From Panorpa germanica (Eukaryota > Arthropoda > Insecta > Mecoptera > Panorpidae): DNA of 64,000 nucleotides. The number at the start of each line of letters is the position of its first letter. The stretch's first letter is position 1. Below the pieces are notes generated by a model, which searched no databases, was not told the DNA's origin, and saw nothing but the letters and a program-made list of their open reading frames with translations. Made by a program: the position numbers and the translations under genes. The stretch is from assembly GCA_963678705.1 (NCBI GenBank), contig OY783210.1:17423331-17487330 (forward strand). Reading direction: 5' to 3'. Positions 23,126 to 35,209 of this stretch are shown piece by piece.

Positions 23126-23136
23126 GTGTTGATGCG

Positions 23137-23412
23137 TCAACCTCGTATGTCCTGTTCGTAGTCTGAAGATGGCTTTTTCAAATTGTCTGTTACTCTTATA
23201 ATTTCCCACCTTCTTTTATTTTCCTTAATCAATCTCAAGTTGTTGCTACTTATTTGCGTACAGTACTGATTTTGAATTTGTCTCATAATCTTTTTATACC
23301 ATTCTATTAAACCGCTAATTTTAGCTCTGCGTAAGAGTTCACAACAGAAATAAGTAATCTGGTATTTTTCCCTTTTTAAAACCATCATAACATAGAACTT
23401 TATGGAAAACAC
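23137..23412 (-). other. Open frame next to repeat D, unrecognised
   Basis: A 91-codon minus-strand frame whose predicted protein is basic (LRRAKISGLIEWYKKIMRQI, LRLIKENKRRWEII). It has fewer Asn/Ile/Tyr codons than the chance frames around it. It sits directly upstream, in transcriptional sense, of the family-D repeat, so it may be the coding remnant of that element. No known domain is recognised and no splice sites are evident. It could equally be a chance frame. Confidence 0.3.
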
Positions 23413-23499
23413 AAGTCAGCTGTTAGTAGCAAGTAACGTATAATAGAAAATTTTGTGTGAAAAATTAGGCAGTGATATTTTTGTAACTATGGATCACTT

Positions 23500-23575
23500 T
23501 ATTAATTAAAGAGGTAAAATACTTTTAATTGTTAATATCTCACAAAATATAAGGAGTTATTATAATTATTTTTAG
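23500..23575 (-). repeat. MITE family B, internal fragment
   Basis: ATTAATTAAAGAGGTAAAATACTTTTAATTGTTAATATCTC...ATATAAGGAGTTATT follows the matching interior of the copies at 11.1 and 29.5 kb. Only about 75 bp remain and both ends are absent. Confidence 0.55.
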
Positions 23576-23589
23576 CTGTTAAGAGGTCA

Positions 23590-23735
23590 ACATAAATTAT
23601 AAAACACAAATTTCATTTTTTATCAAGACCCCCTCCTCCTGTTTTGATGACGAACATTTGAAAAAAACAATTTCTTTTAGTTTCATTTTGTTTTTTGATC
23701 ATGTTTACTTTCTTTTTTGGAAGGTGAAATTTATA
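23590..23735. repeat. Interspersed repeat fragment (pair with 9690-9910)
   Basis: A CCCCCTCCTCC tract (23631-23641) is followed by a T-rich segment with GATCATGTTTACTTTCTTTTTTGG, as in the 9.7-9.8 kb repeat. Family not assigned. Confidence 0.4.
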
Positions 23736-26404
23736 GGATGAATTCCTCCTCATTCCGTCGATTATAATCAATCATATTGAATAATTGTAAACATAAATAG
23801 CTGGTAAAGTCTCGTTTTATTCTAGCTTCATTCCCTTTGATCCTTCTCTATTAATAGGCAGTAATAAAAGTCTAGTTGATCTTTTGAATTTAGCAAGCAA
23901 TCTAACATAGAACGATAATACACATATGTTTTAATGTTATTAAATTTTATGATAGTTTTCTGAATGAATCTAATCATAGTACGTCACTTCACAATTTATT
24001 GCATTATTGCATTCACATCTGAATGCACATTTCAACAATGTAATGATTTACAAGTTTTAATTAACGCATATTAACATATTTCTCATTTTGCTTTATGTTT
24101 TATGTTTCGTATTTTAACTTATAACTTTAATACTACATAAATGTATAATGTATATTCGTATAGACATGTAATTGCATTAATGCATTATTTCAATAGCAAA
24201 ATATATAATAATAGTAATAGAAGTAATAAAACATTAGCCAGTGATTCATTAAATGAATTTACTTCCGCATACATTTTATATAATAATGATTGTAAAAATC
24301 GTTCTTGCATAATACCTATTGTTTTTACATTTTTTAATAAAGAAGATGTGAAGAATTGTGGAAGAGTTGTGTTGTGTTTCAAGGTGCTGCTTAAAATGTC
24401 GAAAGTAGAAATAGCGACAGTTAGACAAAAATTTAATTGACTATTAAAAATGTTTTTATTTTTAATACAAATTTAATAGACAAATGCGTATTAAAATTAA
24501 GAACCGAATTATTAATATTTTTTAAGATGAATTGCACTATTATGAAAATTAATATTGTGGGATCTGAATTATTTTGAATAACTGGTTCTAAAATTTATAA
24601 CGTTCTTTTTAAGAGCGTAGGTATAATGATAAACGATCGTATTTATAGAAAAACGATGTTACAGGGTTTTTATAACGTAATTTTAATTAGGTTTGTTGAT
24701 CGGAATTCGCCTAAATCATTAGAAATCCTTCTATTACATAATTTATGAATAAAAAACCGTCAGATATACAAGATATGATTTGCGGAAAGAAGCAAAATAC
24801 CTCAACATTTCTCACACTTAATCAATTAACGAATATCGATTGATTTATGTAGACATAACCCACTAAACATAACTTCATGTAATATTACGGTAAAAACTAC
24901 GGTTATAATAGAACATTTGCACCGTCTAACATGTCGACTTTTTGATTGTCGATATTTTTACACGAACCTGAAATTTTTTTTACGTTTTTATATTGGATAT
25001 ACGAGTATATACATACAAAGGCAGTTTAATATTCATTAGATGGGTCAATAGTCAATACACAATGTTATTCTATTGCACATAAAATATTCTTTATAAATCA
25101 TATTAAATATAATAGGATTCTAATTGTTATCTCATTGATATTCATTGTTATTCTGTATTTTATTTCAGAATTAGATTTAATTCTCACAGAATCAAGAAGC
25201 AATATTTATTAGCAAAAATGGTACACATGAAAGGTCAAAATGAATCAATCAAAGTACCTAGGTGGTTACTTGTCTACCAGTGAAAGATTCACAATTGGTA
25301 ATTGGTCACACAGGATCATTTTCTTCTTCACATTTCGCTAATATTAGCTTACTACAAGCTAATTAACTAAATTAATATATTAGTCGAATATTGTTAATGT
25401 ATTTTGCATTTATTTAATGATAATGTTACGCAATGTAAAAAATATTACGTTTAGTAATAGATAAGTTTACTTTATGTGTTTAGTGGGTAGTTTTCCACAG
25501 TTTTAGGATTGAACTTTTAGAGAAAATTAGTATTATATAAAATATGACCATCTTAAATAAAAGGGTTAAATAAAAGAACGACATTCTGTTCTAAAAGCAA
25601 AACGCTTGTAAGATCCACAAGAAGAATCTACGAGTGAACCTAGAAAGTAATTCACATCTATTTATAAAAAAAATATTATATTATAATAAAATAGTTCACA
25701 CGTTGTTATTAAAAAGAAACACAGTTCAATCATTTCTAAGTAAAAATAATGTAAAATAAAGATTGTTCTTTATAAACTATATGTAAGAACTAATGTGTAA
25801 ACAGAACACATCGCGAACATATTTTCATATGACAACATTTAACAGGAGTGGGGATGATGTATTTACAAAAGCAAACTGATTGTGAACAAGTCGATATACT
25901 TGTACAGGATTGCAGATCGTGTGTTGATTTAGATGCGTGAAATTAGGCGTTTATGAGTGCAAGATATAAGTCAATATCCTATGATTGACTGGGTGCACCA
26001 TAACGTCTGGTCAATGATGAGTGACGCCGATCTTAAGGCTGCTATTTCATTCATTTTGGTAATTAATTTCAAATTCAAATATTTTGTTAGTCTTACGATG
26101 ATCTTGTACAAAGGATTGGCAACGATAATGACGAAAAAATCCGCTTGAGGAGCTATAAACAAAGTCTCAAAGCCGACTGTCAAAAATGACAGATGCACAA
26201 GAGATAAGTACGCGTAGAAAATAAAGTTAAACCTGTCCTTTTCAATATTGCTCTATGAATGAAAATTTTAATAACTTTACTATAGTCCTGAAAGAGGTTA
26301 TAAGAGCGGTATAAATCTATAATACAATAAGGAATTTTATCTTATTCGTTTCTATATACATTATAGAAAAATAAGTACGTCAGTGCTTTTTAGTTATATC
26401 GGCA
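23736..26404. other. Non-coding stretch, no firm gene
   Basis: About 2.7 kb, A+T-rich. A patch at 25957-26060 is open on both strands (plus: DWVHHNVWSMMSDADLKAAI; minus: KMNEIAALRSASLIIDQTLW) but shows no domain and no convincing splice pair. No RNA gene or mobile element is recognised. Confidence 0.5.
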
Positions 26405-26460
26405 GTTTATAACCCACAACTTGTTTTAAATATGAGTTGCCGCCGAACGCTCGTAATTTG
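26405..26460. repeat. Short repeat (pair with 29680-29725)
   Basis: ACTTGTTTTAAATATGAGTTGCCGCCGAACGCTCGTAATTTG is similar to TTTGTTTTAAGCATGAGTCGCAGCCGAACTTTTGTAATGTG immediately right of the family-B MITE at 29.68 kb. It is probably a shared sequence of an older element into which that MITE inserted. Confidence 0.45.
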
Positions 26461-27012
26461 AACTATATATCAATAGTAATAGTTTTATTAAAGGTTAAGT
26501 TATAAATCGCAACCAGTTCATGTGGAAAACGGGGCTAGAACTTGACGTTATCGGTGACGTTGACGGTGGATTAAAAACGAACCATCCTTAACACTGAATA
26601 AAATTAAGTTTTATGAGAAATCATTAAAAGAAAACATCCTCAAATATATATGAAATAAATTTTGGTAATATAATAAGTAAATGATACATATGTTTGCTTT
26701 GCGTCAGTGTTTCATTATAGCCCAAAAAAAATTTTGTTAAAAACCAAGAACAGAATTCTGATGGTCATTTGAATAATTTCGGATTAGAATCTTAGGTCGC
26801 AGTACTAATTTTTTACTCTTTGAATACGATATTAAAAAAATGTTTTTTTTTAATGTTATATCATATTTTAACTTAAAAGTATTACAGTAGCACTCTTAAC
26901 TATGGACTGCACAATATGAAAAGCTGCAATAAGTCTGTAGGACGTTGAAACACCGGTAGTACGTTCACTCATTCGTTTTTCCATTATCAACTTTACTCAA
27001 CCAAAAAATTGC

Positions 27013-27017
<5 letters not shown>
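26461..27017. other. Non-coding stretch, no gene seen
   Basis: A+T-rich; a small GACGTTATCGGTGACGTTGACGG patch at 26544-26566 is unexplained. Confidence 0.55.

Positions 27018-27090
<73 letters not shown>
27018..27090. repeat. (TA)n microsatellite, ~73 bp
   Basis: An uninterrupted alternating TA run. Long perfect runs are prone to length variation and assembly error. Confidence 0.97.
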
Positions 27091-27093
<3 letters not shown>

Positions 27094-28209
27094 ATATGTA
27101 CCAACAATAGCATAATGTGACACTAAAATTCACTATATAAAATATAATATTTAGCAATTTAACGGTTTTGAAACGCTACATTTATCGTGGCCTTTGTAAA
27201 CGTCATGCGTAATATAATTAAAACATATATTTCTTATGAGATTGCAACAATAAAAACTCAGGGCATTGATTAACGTGCAATACATGAATATGTGCATTTA
27301 TTAATATGCAAGTTTAGTTTTTTAAAGCAATATTAAGTGCTATTGAACATAATGTAATAATGGTGAAGAATTTGTAACCAGATAGGATTGCTTATACAAT
27401 ACATCTCGGCTATGTGTTTTAATTAGCTATAAAAACCGTATCGTTCATTATGTTAATTACTTTTAAATATTTAAAACAGAGGATACATAATTGTACCTAA
27501 CGATGTGGATTGTGTTTTTATTTGCTCGTCCCTCATGTACTTCGTCTTACCGAGAGATAAACTTTTTGCATTGACGGTACGTCCTGTACCTCCTTAAAGG
27601 ATTTACTTGTATTCTTTTTATATTACTTAGGAATTTATTTCCTTTTTTATAGCTTCTGAATATGATTACGTTTTCCAATGTAACTAAAAATAATAATTTT
27701 ATCGCATTTTCTATTTGGACAACATATATGTCAAATCAATGTCTATTTCAAATTAATCTGTATAGAATTTTCATAAGACCCAATACGGCTCTGTTTGTAT
27801 CAAATCAAGGAGACCCTGGTTATTGGTTTTACGATTATTACGACAATGTACTCGATTACAGACACATAGGTCATGTTCGATTACGAATTTTACAACTGTA
27901 ACAGGCGGAAATAATTGTTCTCATATTTCATTCTCAGAAAGAATTGTACTAGTTGATAATAAATATTTATTGTAAATTTCTGCTAATACATACATGTTCT
28001 ATGAAATTTATTGCAAATTGGATCAAACTTACATTCAAGTAGTGAAGAACACATAGTTTGTATTTTAGATAAATGTCTATAATATTGTTGTATTAAAATT
28101 TATATACAATACTTATCGAATTAGATGTGAGGTATTTTCAATGTCTAATGCATAATTTTGAGTGTCCTATTCGATAATTTTCATAAAATTTAGAAACATG
28201 TGATAATTA
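27091..28209. other. Non-coding stretch, no gene seen
   Basis: A+T-rich; the frame at 27662-27901 is Phe/Tyr/Asn-rich without a domain. Confidence 0.55.
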
Positions 28210-28446
28210 TTGAAGAGTAACAAAGGGCAAATAGGTTACATCGGCTTTGATCGTAATGTTTTCCAAAAAGAAAACAAGGAAAATGAAAAAGTAATTAGTC
28301 AGAAGAGGAGGATGTACAAACTCCTGCAAGAAAAAAGCGTCAAGGAACATTTTCCTAATATCGTGGTTGCTCTGAGAATGTACCTGTCACTTATTGTCAC
28401 AAACAGTAGTGAAGAGAGGTCAGTTTTAAGATTTGCATGGGCCTAG
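28210..28446 (+). pseudogene. hAT transposase dimerisation-domain fragment (ZMYM1/TTF-type)
   Basis: The frame contains HFPNIVVALRMYLSLIVTNSSEERSVLR, which matches the C-terminal hAT dimerisation region of transposase-derived zinc finger MYM-type 1-like proteins (pattern FPN-x-x-x-ALR-x-YL-x-L-x-V-T-x-x-x-x-ERS). A basic helix precedes it (KENEKVISQKRRMYKLLQEK). The frame opens at a TTG, not an ATG, and stops soon after ERS, where the family normally continues with an SxLKxIKxxLR segment. Both sides are therefore lost, and no inverted repeats were found nearby. It is a different hAT lineage from the element at 16.2-17.6 kb. Confidence 0.75.
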
Positions 28447-29310
28447 GATCGGCACTGCACCTAGAAGACCAAGTTTAACAAGTAATATCTAAAGTATCTG
28501 ATATTAAATTACGTTACTACTTTTGACTGTACTAAAGCCTTCTTTGCTTGTTATCAGTTAAACATTTCCTTTCTGATGTTAAGAGCCTTGAAGCCTAAAA
28601 TAACCTACGCCTCCACAAACCTTCAGGTGGGCCTGAATCTACATACCTTTTAATTTGATATTAAATAACAACACCTACATGAAACATGTCTAGACATAAA
28701 TAATTAAATAACTCTATTAATTTCCATGTAATCAGATTCATTTTCTCCATTTTTCCATTTGTTTTTCATGTTAATTTAGATCGGTTCGTATTCGCTGGTC
28801 GTACTTTTAATGCTGTGAGGATCACCATGACAGTTTAGAACAGCTTTAAATTAAACTTTTTTACTATATACTCGTGTCGTATCGTATGTTTCGCCCAACG
28901 TAATTACATTTTGTCTACTACGTTCTAATCCCCCTCGCAACGTGTCACCCTCAGGTAAGGTACGTGTTGATATGTTTACTTGGGACATTAATCAAATGAA
29001 AATTCAATTAAATCTAATATATGTTTTGGTGAATATATTTCAGTCCTACACTACCCCAGTAAATGTTTAGTTACTTCGTGTTGATTGGGTTAACTTGTGA
29101 GTGTTGTATTCTAATTTTATGTTTTATTAGATCCAAAAAGATATAACAAAGTAAAGTGAAAAGAACGTCAGCAAAATTGTGATTTTCTTTAAACAAATGT
29201 CAACTGAAAAACTGTTACAAAACTTTGTTCTTATAATGTTTTGAAATTGTAAGCTTTGCCTTGAAAAGAAACATTGCCTTTTATAATATCGCAGAATTAT
29301 ACAAGTTTTG
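28447..29310. other. Non-coding stretch, no gene seen
   Basis: A+T-rich; CACCCTCAG|GTAAGG at about 28948-28960 looks like a splice junction in isolation, but no exon partner is found. Confidence 0.5.
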
Positions 29311-29679
29311 TAGCTGTTGGTAGTCAAATAATCAAGTCAAATCAAAGAATAATAAGTTTTTATTTTATTTAACCCTGTTACGGCAGACATAATATTGAAA
29401 TTAGATTGTTCCTTGAAATAGCTGTAAATAATAGCAGAGATTTATGAGCTGTAAGGTTGGTAACCTTACACAAGGATTGTGATGTCACATGCACTTGGAA
29501 TGTGGACAACGTTGATTCCCTTTAATAATTAAAGAGATAAAATGACTTTTTTAATTGTTAATATCTCTTAACATATAAGGATTTATTAAAAAATAATTGA
29601 ACATTTGAGGTTCTAGTAATTCACTTTATCAATATATAGTACACTTTTATAGAAATTAAGACATAGGACACAAGCCCAT
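29311..29679 (-). mobile_element. MITE family B, copy 2, left-truncated
   Basis: It begins inside the family at the TAGCTGTTGGTAGTCAAATA block, carries the GATTGTGATGTCACATGCAC core, and ends with the terminal repeat AGGACACAAGCCCAT (29665-29679). Compared with the 10.6-kb copy it has a short internal deletion at 29430-29431, where a TTTGATATTTTGATATAG-type segment is missing. Non-coding. Confidence 0.8.
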
Positions 29680-31439
29680 TTGTTTTAAGCATGAGTCGCA
29701 GCCGAACTTTTGTAATGTGTCACAATTCTACTTCTATTTGTTCAAGTTACACATGCTTAACAATTACGGATTTGAGCGCTGATGACATTCCTACCGCTGA
29801 ACACTTTCATGCCATTTGGCGCCTCCTCCTGATTCAGCGCTTAGAAGTTCGCTTTACTCGTTCTATTATTATTGTTTCAATAAAATGTTGCAATTATGCT
29901 GCTTTAGAATTAAATGTGAAGACAGTTTATCTTCTTAGTAAACATAATTGCTCAATTACACACAAATGTTCTGGTGCATAATTATAACGAACGTCGGTGA
30001 ATACAAAGGAATTAAAACTTTTAAAAACAAAATTATAATCATTGACATTTCTTGAAACAGAATAAGGTACCGACCTATACTATAATTATAACCATATTAA
30101 AAAATGAAAGTCAAAAATGTTATGAATGAAACCGGAAAACCAATAAACCACATAATAGTTAAGGGTATATATTTGCAAAATATAACTACCCTTGATTCAT
30201 TCCATTCCAGTCTCCACCCCTATATGGTATTTATCTTAAAACATGACCCAAAAATCCTAAAATTCATCCCTATATAATTTAAACAATATTCAAGTAATAT
30301 CTCTGGAATTTGAGAACATTCTACACAGATGAAAGACTATGAATGGAGCATACCCTGGAACACACCCCATTGAAAATACTACAAAAATGTCTGGTACCCC
30401 TAAATATTAGTTTATGGGTATTTTTTATTAGTTATCATACATACCGACAGAGTACAGGGTGAATAGCCGGTTGACTGACGACTTATATGCACGGAATATA
30501 AAAACTTACAGCAGTGTCGGCATTCGGCTGGTGTCGGGTAATTAAACGATAATGATTGGGTAAAGTATAGTCACTTACAAAAAATCTATTTATATAGTGT
30601 AAGCCAATTATTTATATTTGAATATCAACGCATTGAATCGCACAGTGGTACCACTACAGAATGTCTAACACGTACGATGATGGGAAGAAAGAGCGAGAGA
30701 TATACATACATTGAGTGGTGCAATCGATGTAGTCATTATCGTCGGCACTGCCATCTACATTGTTGTGAAAAAAAGAATTGGGTTAAGAATGTTATACAAA
30801 TACACTACCTTTGCTCAATCAATTTATTCAATACGTTCATGTCTTTGACTATAACTGAGAATTTAACACCAACCGGAATAGCGTATTGGTTAGAGTTTCA
30901 CTTACTAAGCATTTCTTTGTCTTTTAACATAAATATGAACGGGATAGACGGATTCGTATTACTAACAATACAGTGTAAAACTCAGTCTCTACAGGGAAGT
31001 AAAGTGCCCCGTTTTAACCTATATTGCAATATTATTTGAAATGACATAATATTTTTGCGACAAAAAGCGGGAAACACTTGAAATGAATTGAATTCCTTTC
31101 ATGAATATACAACTGAGTTGTCAATTAATATGGATTTCAATTTGAACGAATGAACGAATGAACAATGGAGCAGAAACTAATAGCTATGAGTACTGTTTTT
31201 ATTAATAATTGTGAATAGTTGTATATGATGTATGGTGGTACAGGTACGTCACCAGGTAATAGACGCTTATTGTTAGAAGTTATATAATACGTTTTATTTA
31301 TAATTAATATTAAAAGTCAGAAGTGAAACATACAAAAATTAATTATAAATTTATGGTGGAAATAATTGTTTAATACATACAGTTACTGCATTATTTTATA
31401 ATAAATATAAATCGAAATGGAAAAGTCAGAAAATATTTT
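29680..31439. other. Non-coding stretch, no firm gene
   Basis: Holds the short repeat at 29680-29725. A patch at 30685-30830 is open in a frame reading SGAIDVVIIVGTAIYIVVKK, a membrane-segment-like string, but without family similarity or paired splice sites. No gene is called. Confidence 0.45.
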
Positions 31440-31560
31440 TTTATGAACTCATTTTTAGAGGTCATTTTTTAATTTTTTATTAAAATACAGGTTAATATAT
31501 GTATATTGACGTATCTCTTTTTTTAAATACCCAAAAGTTTACGGAGTTAAAGCTATATCA
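31440..31560 (-). repeat. MITE family B, diverged left-end fragment
   Basis: TCATTTTTAGAGGTCATTTTT, TTAATATATGTATATTGACGT and the following TCTCTTTTTTTAAATACCC track the first 120 bp of the 10.6-kb copy with many changes. The terminal GGGCTTGTGTCC is not present. Confidence 0.4.
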
Positions 31561-31892
31561 AGATTATGCACCAGTCAGGCATGTTTCGCAGTAAATGACG
31601 CTCAGCACATACATTCTGTTGTATAAAAAAGATGGCAAATCATCTGATGTGACATGGCATGCATATTCATTTTTAATAACTTAGGATTTTTTAGAGGCAT
31701 GGTCCAAGAGTCAATTGTTGTTATTTGATGTTTTAATTTTGTATTTTTAAAACATTTCTTCTTCACTAAATTTATATGCAGTGTACGAGTATACTTTTAT
31801 GAACTGCAATTCACTTACATTCAGTAACTAATCTACTTTTTGATAGTAAAGAGAAAATATAAGAACGTAATAGGTATGTAAACATGAACAGC
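31561..31892. other. Non-coding stretch, no gene seen
   Basis: A+T-rich, nothing recognised. Confidence 0.6.
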
Positions 31893-31983
31893 CCAGGTAG
31901 AAAATTGTCTTAGAGTACTGCAAGCTGTTCTAAGCTTTAGATTCTTCCTAGCATGGTAACAAGCTAATTCATTTTCTACCTAG
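31893..31983. mobile_element. 91-bp palindromic mini-element
   Basis: Left end CCAGGTAGAAAATTGTCTTA and right end (reverse complement) CTAGGTAGAAAATGAATTAG form roughly 20-bp imperfect inverted repeats around an interior of about 50 bp. Part of the left end resembles the 3' end of the putative exon at 11941-12013 (CCAGGTAGAAGATTGTCTTG). This raises the possibility that the exon borders an insertion of the same type. The class is unknown. Confidence 0.45.
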
Positions 31984-32197
31984 AATAAATTTGCGACTTA
32001 CGTACAATTCGAATAAATGGTAGACCACGGGCCTTCAATATCTTAGTTTTTTAATTATTTTGCCTGCTTTAACTCTTTTATTTACATGTGCTTAATTCAA
32101 TTTTGATCCTTATTAAATCTAAACATTCTCATTCCTTCTAAACAAAAAATAAATAAAATTAAAAAAATAAAACCAGCCCGTAAAGTATCATTAAAAT
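31984..32197. other. Non-coding stretch
   Basis: A+T-rich, ending in a poly(A) run. Confidence 0.6.
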
Positions 32198-32218
32198 AAA
32201 AAAAAAAAAAAAAAAAAA
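32198..32218 (+). repeat. Poly(A) run
   Basis: About 21 A in a row directly left of the minus-strand LINE fragment. Because that fragment lies on the minus strand, the run reads as poly(T) at its 3' side, so it is not a normal retrotransposon tail of that copy. Confidence 0.85.
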
Positions 32219-32221
32219 CAA

Positions 32222-32410
32222 AACTGCTAGTGCTACTGCTTCGCTCCTCCTGCTACTTTCCCTCTTGTTTCTACTCTGCCATTTCTTCTCTTTCCTTGTT
32301 CCTTTTCTCTCTCTCCGCCATTCACCTCTTCTGGCAATAACTGGCCAATATTCTTTTCGTTTATTACCTTTTTCTCACATGAAAACTTAATGTGTTCCAA
32401 TGTTAGAATA
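32222..32410 (-). repeat. LINE family 1, internal fragment
   Basis: On the minus strand ATTGGAACACATTAAGTTTTCATGTGAGAAAAAGG and GAATATTGGCCAGTTATTGCC match the region of the 12.3 and 39.2 kb copies that encodes LEHIKFECKEK and NIGQLL. The 3' terminus with the hairpin is absent. It is diverged and has no open frame. Confidence 0.65.
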
Positions 32411-33807
32411 TCTTAGTTCGCCACTGATAACAAGAGAGCAATCTCTCTTACATTTGATGAACATGAAAATTTGATGTAGTTTTTACAATCTTAGATAAAA
32501 GCTTAAGCTGCTATAAATGTATTTACCCAAACAACAAAAAACAATTACTTTTTGTTAATTTAATTTTCCCTAAATCCAATAAACATTTATATTTTAATCT
32601 AACTTCAATCGAGCTGGAGGTAGAGGTAGAGATCGAGGTCTGAGGATAGTAATCAAAGAAATCCATGAATGAAACCTATAAAGGTTTGGTAAGACATTAC
32701 GTCTATGTGAATTACAATCCCTCGTTTCGTTTCGTTTCTTGTTATATAGTATCTGTATCGTAAAAGAGAAATAACAACCTTTCTCTGACAATCTTATAAA
32801 CTGACCACTAGGAGCTAAAGCTATGACCGGCGTGACCTGTGGTCTTGAACCGCTATGATTATGGAGTCACGCAAACGACAAAACAGCGAAAGTATGGTTC
32901 AGTGGTTTGCGTTACTTAAATATGCGATCGTACATCTTGGAAAGTAGATTTGTCAAAATCATTTACTTGATTATGTCACTTAACTTACTCTGTTCAATTT
33001 GGTATCAAGGATAGACAGAAAACAGTAAGTAGACTGACCTATTTTTAAATCAGACCGAAATAGATTCTTTATTCTTCTATTTCTATTCTATAAAAGTGTT
33101 ATTTATATTAAAAGTTGTATATCAAGACCAGTGCTGGATTAAGATATTTGTGGCTCATGGCTCTCACGAACTATTACAAGACTATTCTGAGACTCTTTGT
33201 ACATCTCTATTTCTTGTGTTAAATTTAATAATATAGGGTCTTTGAACAAGAGCGCTTATTTTAAAGGTGTACCAAGAACAGGAGAAATTTTAAATCAACA
33301 GAAAAACTATATATTTGCGTGAGAAGTGGGGATATTTTTATTATAATCCAAAGAAATTCTGAGGTTAATAATGGAACACAATACCTGCCAAATGTCACCG
33401 CAATGATAATTGTATGTTGACCATATATTTAGTAAAATGTAATTTATTTCGGATATCATATTTTATTTAATTTACCTTCTAAATATAAAGAAGTAACTTG
33501 TCTCCCTAAATAACCCTTAGATCAGCCTCAAGTTAAGCCTTCACCAGGTGCCGGAGAAAGTTTATAGTGTTCGTTATATAGCCTATAATAGCCACTAAAA
33601 CCAATTGTATGGTATAATAAAAACAATTACTGTAAATAGCTTTCACTAAAAAGAAATTATTAGGAAAAACCTTATAGAAAACAAAAAAAATTGAGCTGTG
33701 GTTCAAAAGCGGATTAAATAGTAGATGTATGCTCAGAATATATACAAAGACAGACGCAATTGAAATCTTAGGAATCCCTAAAACCTCAATTATGTCTTGT
33801 TTAGGCT
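32411..33807. other. Non-coding stretch, no gene seen
   Basis: A+T-rich. The minus frame 32594-32791 and a 28-codon plus frame at 32863-32949 have no domain or splice support. Confidence 0.55.
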
Positions 33808-34053
33808 CCCAGTAAACATTTTGGAGTCACTTTGATATCATATTGAAGATGCGTCATGATTTTTTTGTCATGAAAGAGTTCATTTATAGTTCAGTTTCTC
33901 ACATATAAAATGTCTACTTTATCGCCTACAAATGGCGAAATTACTCCACCTGTCGGAGTACAAATGAAGATAAAGTTGATGCGAACTATAATTGAAGTGA
34001 TATAGCGATAGAAACGTCACTAAAAAGGGCACCTCACCAAATTGTTTACTGGG
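33808..34053 (-). mobile_element. MITE family A, copy 2 (246 bp)
   Basis: CCCAGTAAACA at 33808-33818 and TGTTTACTGGG at 34043-34053 bound a copy in inverse orientation to the one at 5563-5816. Differences are point changes and small indels. Non-coding; no matching target duplication recognised. Confidence 0.8.
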
Positions 34054-34873
34054 CTGTGAGATTTTAAAAAAAGTCAAACATTCTGAAAGCTCTTTTTATA
34101 TATATCGCCCAAATCTCCTAGATAGATTGATCTGTCACAGTGTAGTACTAGTACATATTGTATAAAATGTAAATTAAAAAGGTGTACAACATATATATTA
34201 TAGAGACATAGATATTTTATATTAATAATTACTATAAATCCATTAATAATATAGAATGTATCTATAATATACTCGACAAAATATTTACGAATAATGGTTT
34301 TATATAATAAATCATTAAAGTGAAAATATAACACATTTATTAACGTGTTATTGTAGCATATGTTAGCAGATAATTATACGACAACATTATTTATTTCACA
34401 GGTAATTAGGGAGCTTAATTAATAAGTTTACCGCTGCCGCATGTCATGTTCAACGTTTTAATTCCCGTACGTTATCATAATGAGCTGGGTACGACGATAC
34501 GCGATGAGGGTGGGGGCTACGGGGTACGTTACCAGGTTTGAGTACAGCTGCACTTTGTTTGGTTTAAAGTTTTGAGTGAAGCGTTAGTCGTTAGTTGTCG
34601 TTAGGGTCTGTTGACCACCATCAACGATAATCACTCAACAAGCTGAGTCGTTTCGTCAAGCCCAAAGGTTTTTTAGAAAACTATAAACATGCCAACAACT
34701 GTATTGAATAATTAAAAATAATATGTAAGAATCTGGTAAACATATTCGATGAAATAATTATTTGCTATTACGAGATTTTATTACTGTAGTTTGTAAACTA
34801 TATTTATATATACTAAAAAGAAACGTTGGAAAATTTTAAAAACTTTGAAAATGAATCAGTAAGAATAAGAGCA
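34054..34873. other. Non-coding stretch, no firm gene
   Basis: Mostly A+T-rich. The patch 34490-34660 is more balanced in composition but shows no open frame or splice pair that I can support. Confidence 0.5.
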
Positions 34874-34960
34874 GCAGATCTTTGCGAGGCTCCAGGCGGC
34901 AGAGCTTTGCGAGGCCGCAGACTGGCAGATCTTTGTGAGACCCCGGGGCGGCAGACACCG
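34874..34960 (+). repeat. G+C-rich 25-26 bp minisatellite, three and a half units
   Basis: Units start with GCAGATCTTTGCGAGGCTCC at 34874, 34899 and 34925, and a partial fourth starts at 34951. Unit lengths are 25, 26 and 26 bp. The block is strikingly G+C- and CpG-rich for this window. A short frame through it reads AADLCEAPGG then LADLCETPGR, which merely mirrors the repeat. A second G+C-rich block with the same GCGAGGCCCC word lies 270 bp downstream. Confidence 0.8.
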
Positions 34961-35209
34961 TTGCCAGATCACTTGTTTTTTTGTTTAATTTATGTAAATT
35001 GTAAGTAAGTATTTTTAATGATAATTGACGAGAAATAAAATTTTATATTGGAAATTTTTTTAAAAGTTAATAAGCACAAAGACGACAAATATTAATGATG
35101 ATAAACTAAGTCACATGAATGCCTTAAAAGAAGACGCAGTTTTTTATACAAGTGGGATTTCTAAAGAACGAGGCGCGAGATTCATATAGATATATAGTAA
35201 TGAATGTTT
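34961..35209. other. A+T-rich spacer between two G+C-rich blocks
   Basis: No feature recognised. Confidence 0.5.

Noticed and set aside
28930..28970. Isolated CAG|GTAAGG resembling a splice junction
   Set aside because: No exon with a partner site on either side could be defined.
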